From assembly GCF_022014495.1 (NCBI RefSeq), contig NZ_JAKLSQ010000001.1:224739-288738 (forward strand): 64,000 bases of DNA, given 5' to 3'. Source of the DNA: Sandaracinobacteroides sayramensis (GTDB taxonomy: Bacteria; Pseudomonadota; Alphaproteobacteria; Sphingomonadales; Sphingomonadaceae). This document shows positions 63,417 to 64,000 of the stretch, one piece after another. The translations under genes were made by a program, and so were the position numbers. The notes beneath the pieces are model-generated. The model ran no database searches. It was not told where the DNA came from and saw only the letters and a program-made list of their open reading frames with translations. Position 1 is the first letter of the stretch, and each line of letters opens with the position of its first letter.

Positions 63417-64000
63417 TCAGGCCATGTGCATGCCGCCATTCACATGAATCGCCTGCCCCGTCACATAGCCGCCTTCGTCGCTCGCCAGCCACAGCACGGC
63501 GGCGGCCACATCGCCTCCGTCGCCGAAGCGTCCGGCCGGAATCCGCTCGAACATCTTTGCTTTCTGCTCCTCGTTCAGCGCATCCGTCATCGCCGAGCGG
63601 ATGAAGCCCGGGGCCACGCAATTCACCGTCACGCCCCGGCTCGCCACTTCGGCGGCGAGGCTGCGGGTCATGCCCTCCAGCCCGGCCTTCGCCGCAGCAT
63701 AGTTCGCCTGCCCAGGATTGCCGATGGAGCCGACGACCGAACTGATCGAGACGATCCGCCCATGGCGCGCCTTCATCATCGGCCTGAGCGCCGCGCGCGA
63801 CAGGCGGAAGGCCGCTTCCAGGTCCACCTTCAGCACGGCCGCCCAGTCCTCGTCCTTCATCCGCATGGCGAGACCGTCGCGGGTGATCCCGGCGTTGTTC
63901 ACCAATATGTCGAGCTGCCCCAGCTTTTCGACCGCCGCCGGCACCAGCGCCTCGACTTCCTCGGCAACATCCAGCCGGCAGGGCAGGATTTCCGCCCCGC
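63417..64000 (-). CDS. fabG: 3-oxoacyl-ACP reductase (5' end outside window)
   Basis: The frame stays open to the window edge, so the gene is cut and only about 194 C-terminal residues are seen. It has 'LGQLDILVNNAGITRDGLAMRM', catalytic Ser in 'RIVSISSVVGSIGNPGQ', YxxxK in 'NYAAAKAGLEGM' and the C-terminal 'SDEGGYVTGQAIHVNGGMHMA'. It reduces beta-ketoacyl-ACP with NADPH. The missing N-terminus should hold the nucleotide-binding glycine motif. Confidence 0.96.
   Translation of the reverse strand, partial: GAEILPCRLDVAEEVEALVPAAVEKLGQLDILVNNAGITRDGLAMRMKDEDWAAVLKVDLEAAFRLSRAALRPMMKARHGRIVSISSVVGSIGNPGQANYAAAKAGLEGMTRSLAAEVASRGVTVNCVAPGFIRSAMTDALNEEQKAKMFERIPAGRFGDGGDVAAAVLWLASDEGGYVTGQAIHVNGGMHMA

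Overview
The window looks like chromosomal DNA of an alphaproteobacterium of the order Sphingomonadales. This rests on the high GC content, the core gene order fabG-acpP-fabF-mltG and rpe-heparinase-purH, and a recurring 90-base palindromic element built on CCCGGGCTTGACCCGGGG, which I know from sphingomonad genomes. I saw no rRNA, tRNA, CRISPR array or intact transposase.

Region 1 (1 to about 24,050) is accessory DNA. It is visibly less GC-rich at wobble positions than the rest and dominated by minus-strand stress and catabolism genes. A tight operon-like run (11023 down to 2275) encodes alpha/beta hydrolases, a GNAT enzyme, pirin, a retropepsin-like protease, OsmC, two membrane proteins, RidA and a KefB/C-type antiporter. 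A second run (16881 down to 12102) encodes an isochorismatase-like hydrolase, an alginate-export-type porin, a VOC enzyme, a luciferase-like flavin enzyme and an SDR protein with a degenerate active site. AzoR lies between the two runs. A LysR regulator is divergent from the second run. A 27-base motif recurs at four intergenic sites here and probably marks one regulon for electrophile, quinone or oxidative stress. The region ends with a frameshifted crotonase, an MFS exporter, a small AlpA-like DNA-binding protein and a radC remnant in an AT-rich junction, which looks like the edge of an integrated island.

Region 2 (24,100 to 41,000) is ordinary core-type DNA: a Crp-family regulator divergent from an alkylsulfatase across a perfect 19-bp palindrome, an outer-membrane protein, AidB-like acyl-CoA dehydrogenase, PhoD phosphatase, rpe, heparinase-like protein, purH, EamA transporter, SDR dehydrogenase, fasciclin protein, pterin dehydratase and two peptidases.

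Region 3 (41,041 to about 54,350) is the most unusual part. It is a divergent five-gene cluster. The minus arm has a lipase/macro-like/CHAT-protease fusion, a cytoplasmic M64 metallopeptidase and a 1618-residue membrane protein with Cache-like sensor ectodomains, a degenerate NTPase-like region and a winged-helix-like region. The plus arm has an unknown 248-residue protein and an 825-residue caspase-like protein. Its left edge abuts a palindromic repeat that has lost one arm. The combination suggests a sensor-triggered proteolytic or lipolytic system (conflict, programmed death or envelope-stress response). I cannot name it as a described system.

Region 4 (54,356 to 64,000) returns to core genes: DUF4230 protein, MBL-fold hydrolase, a MerC-like protein behind a possible Zur box, nadB, an ABC ATPase, leuC, mltG, fabF, acpP and the 3' part of fabG, which runs off the window.
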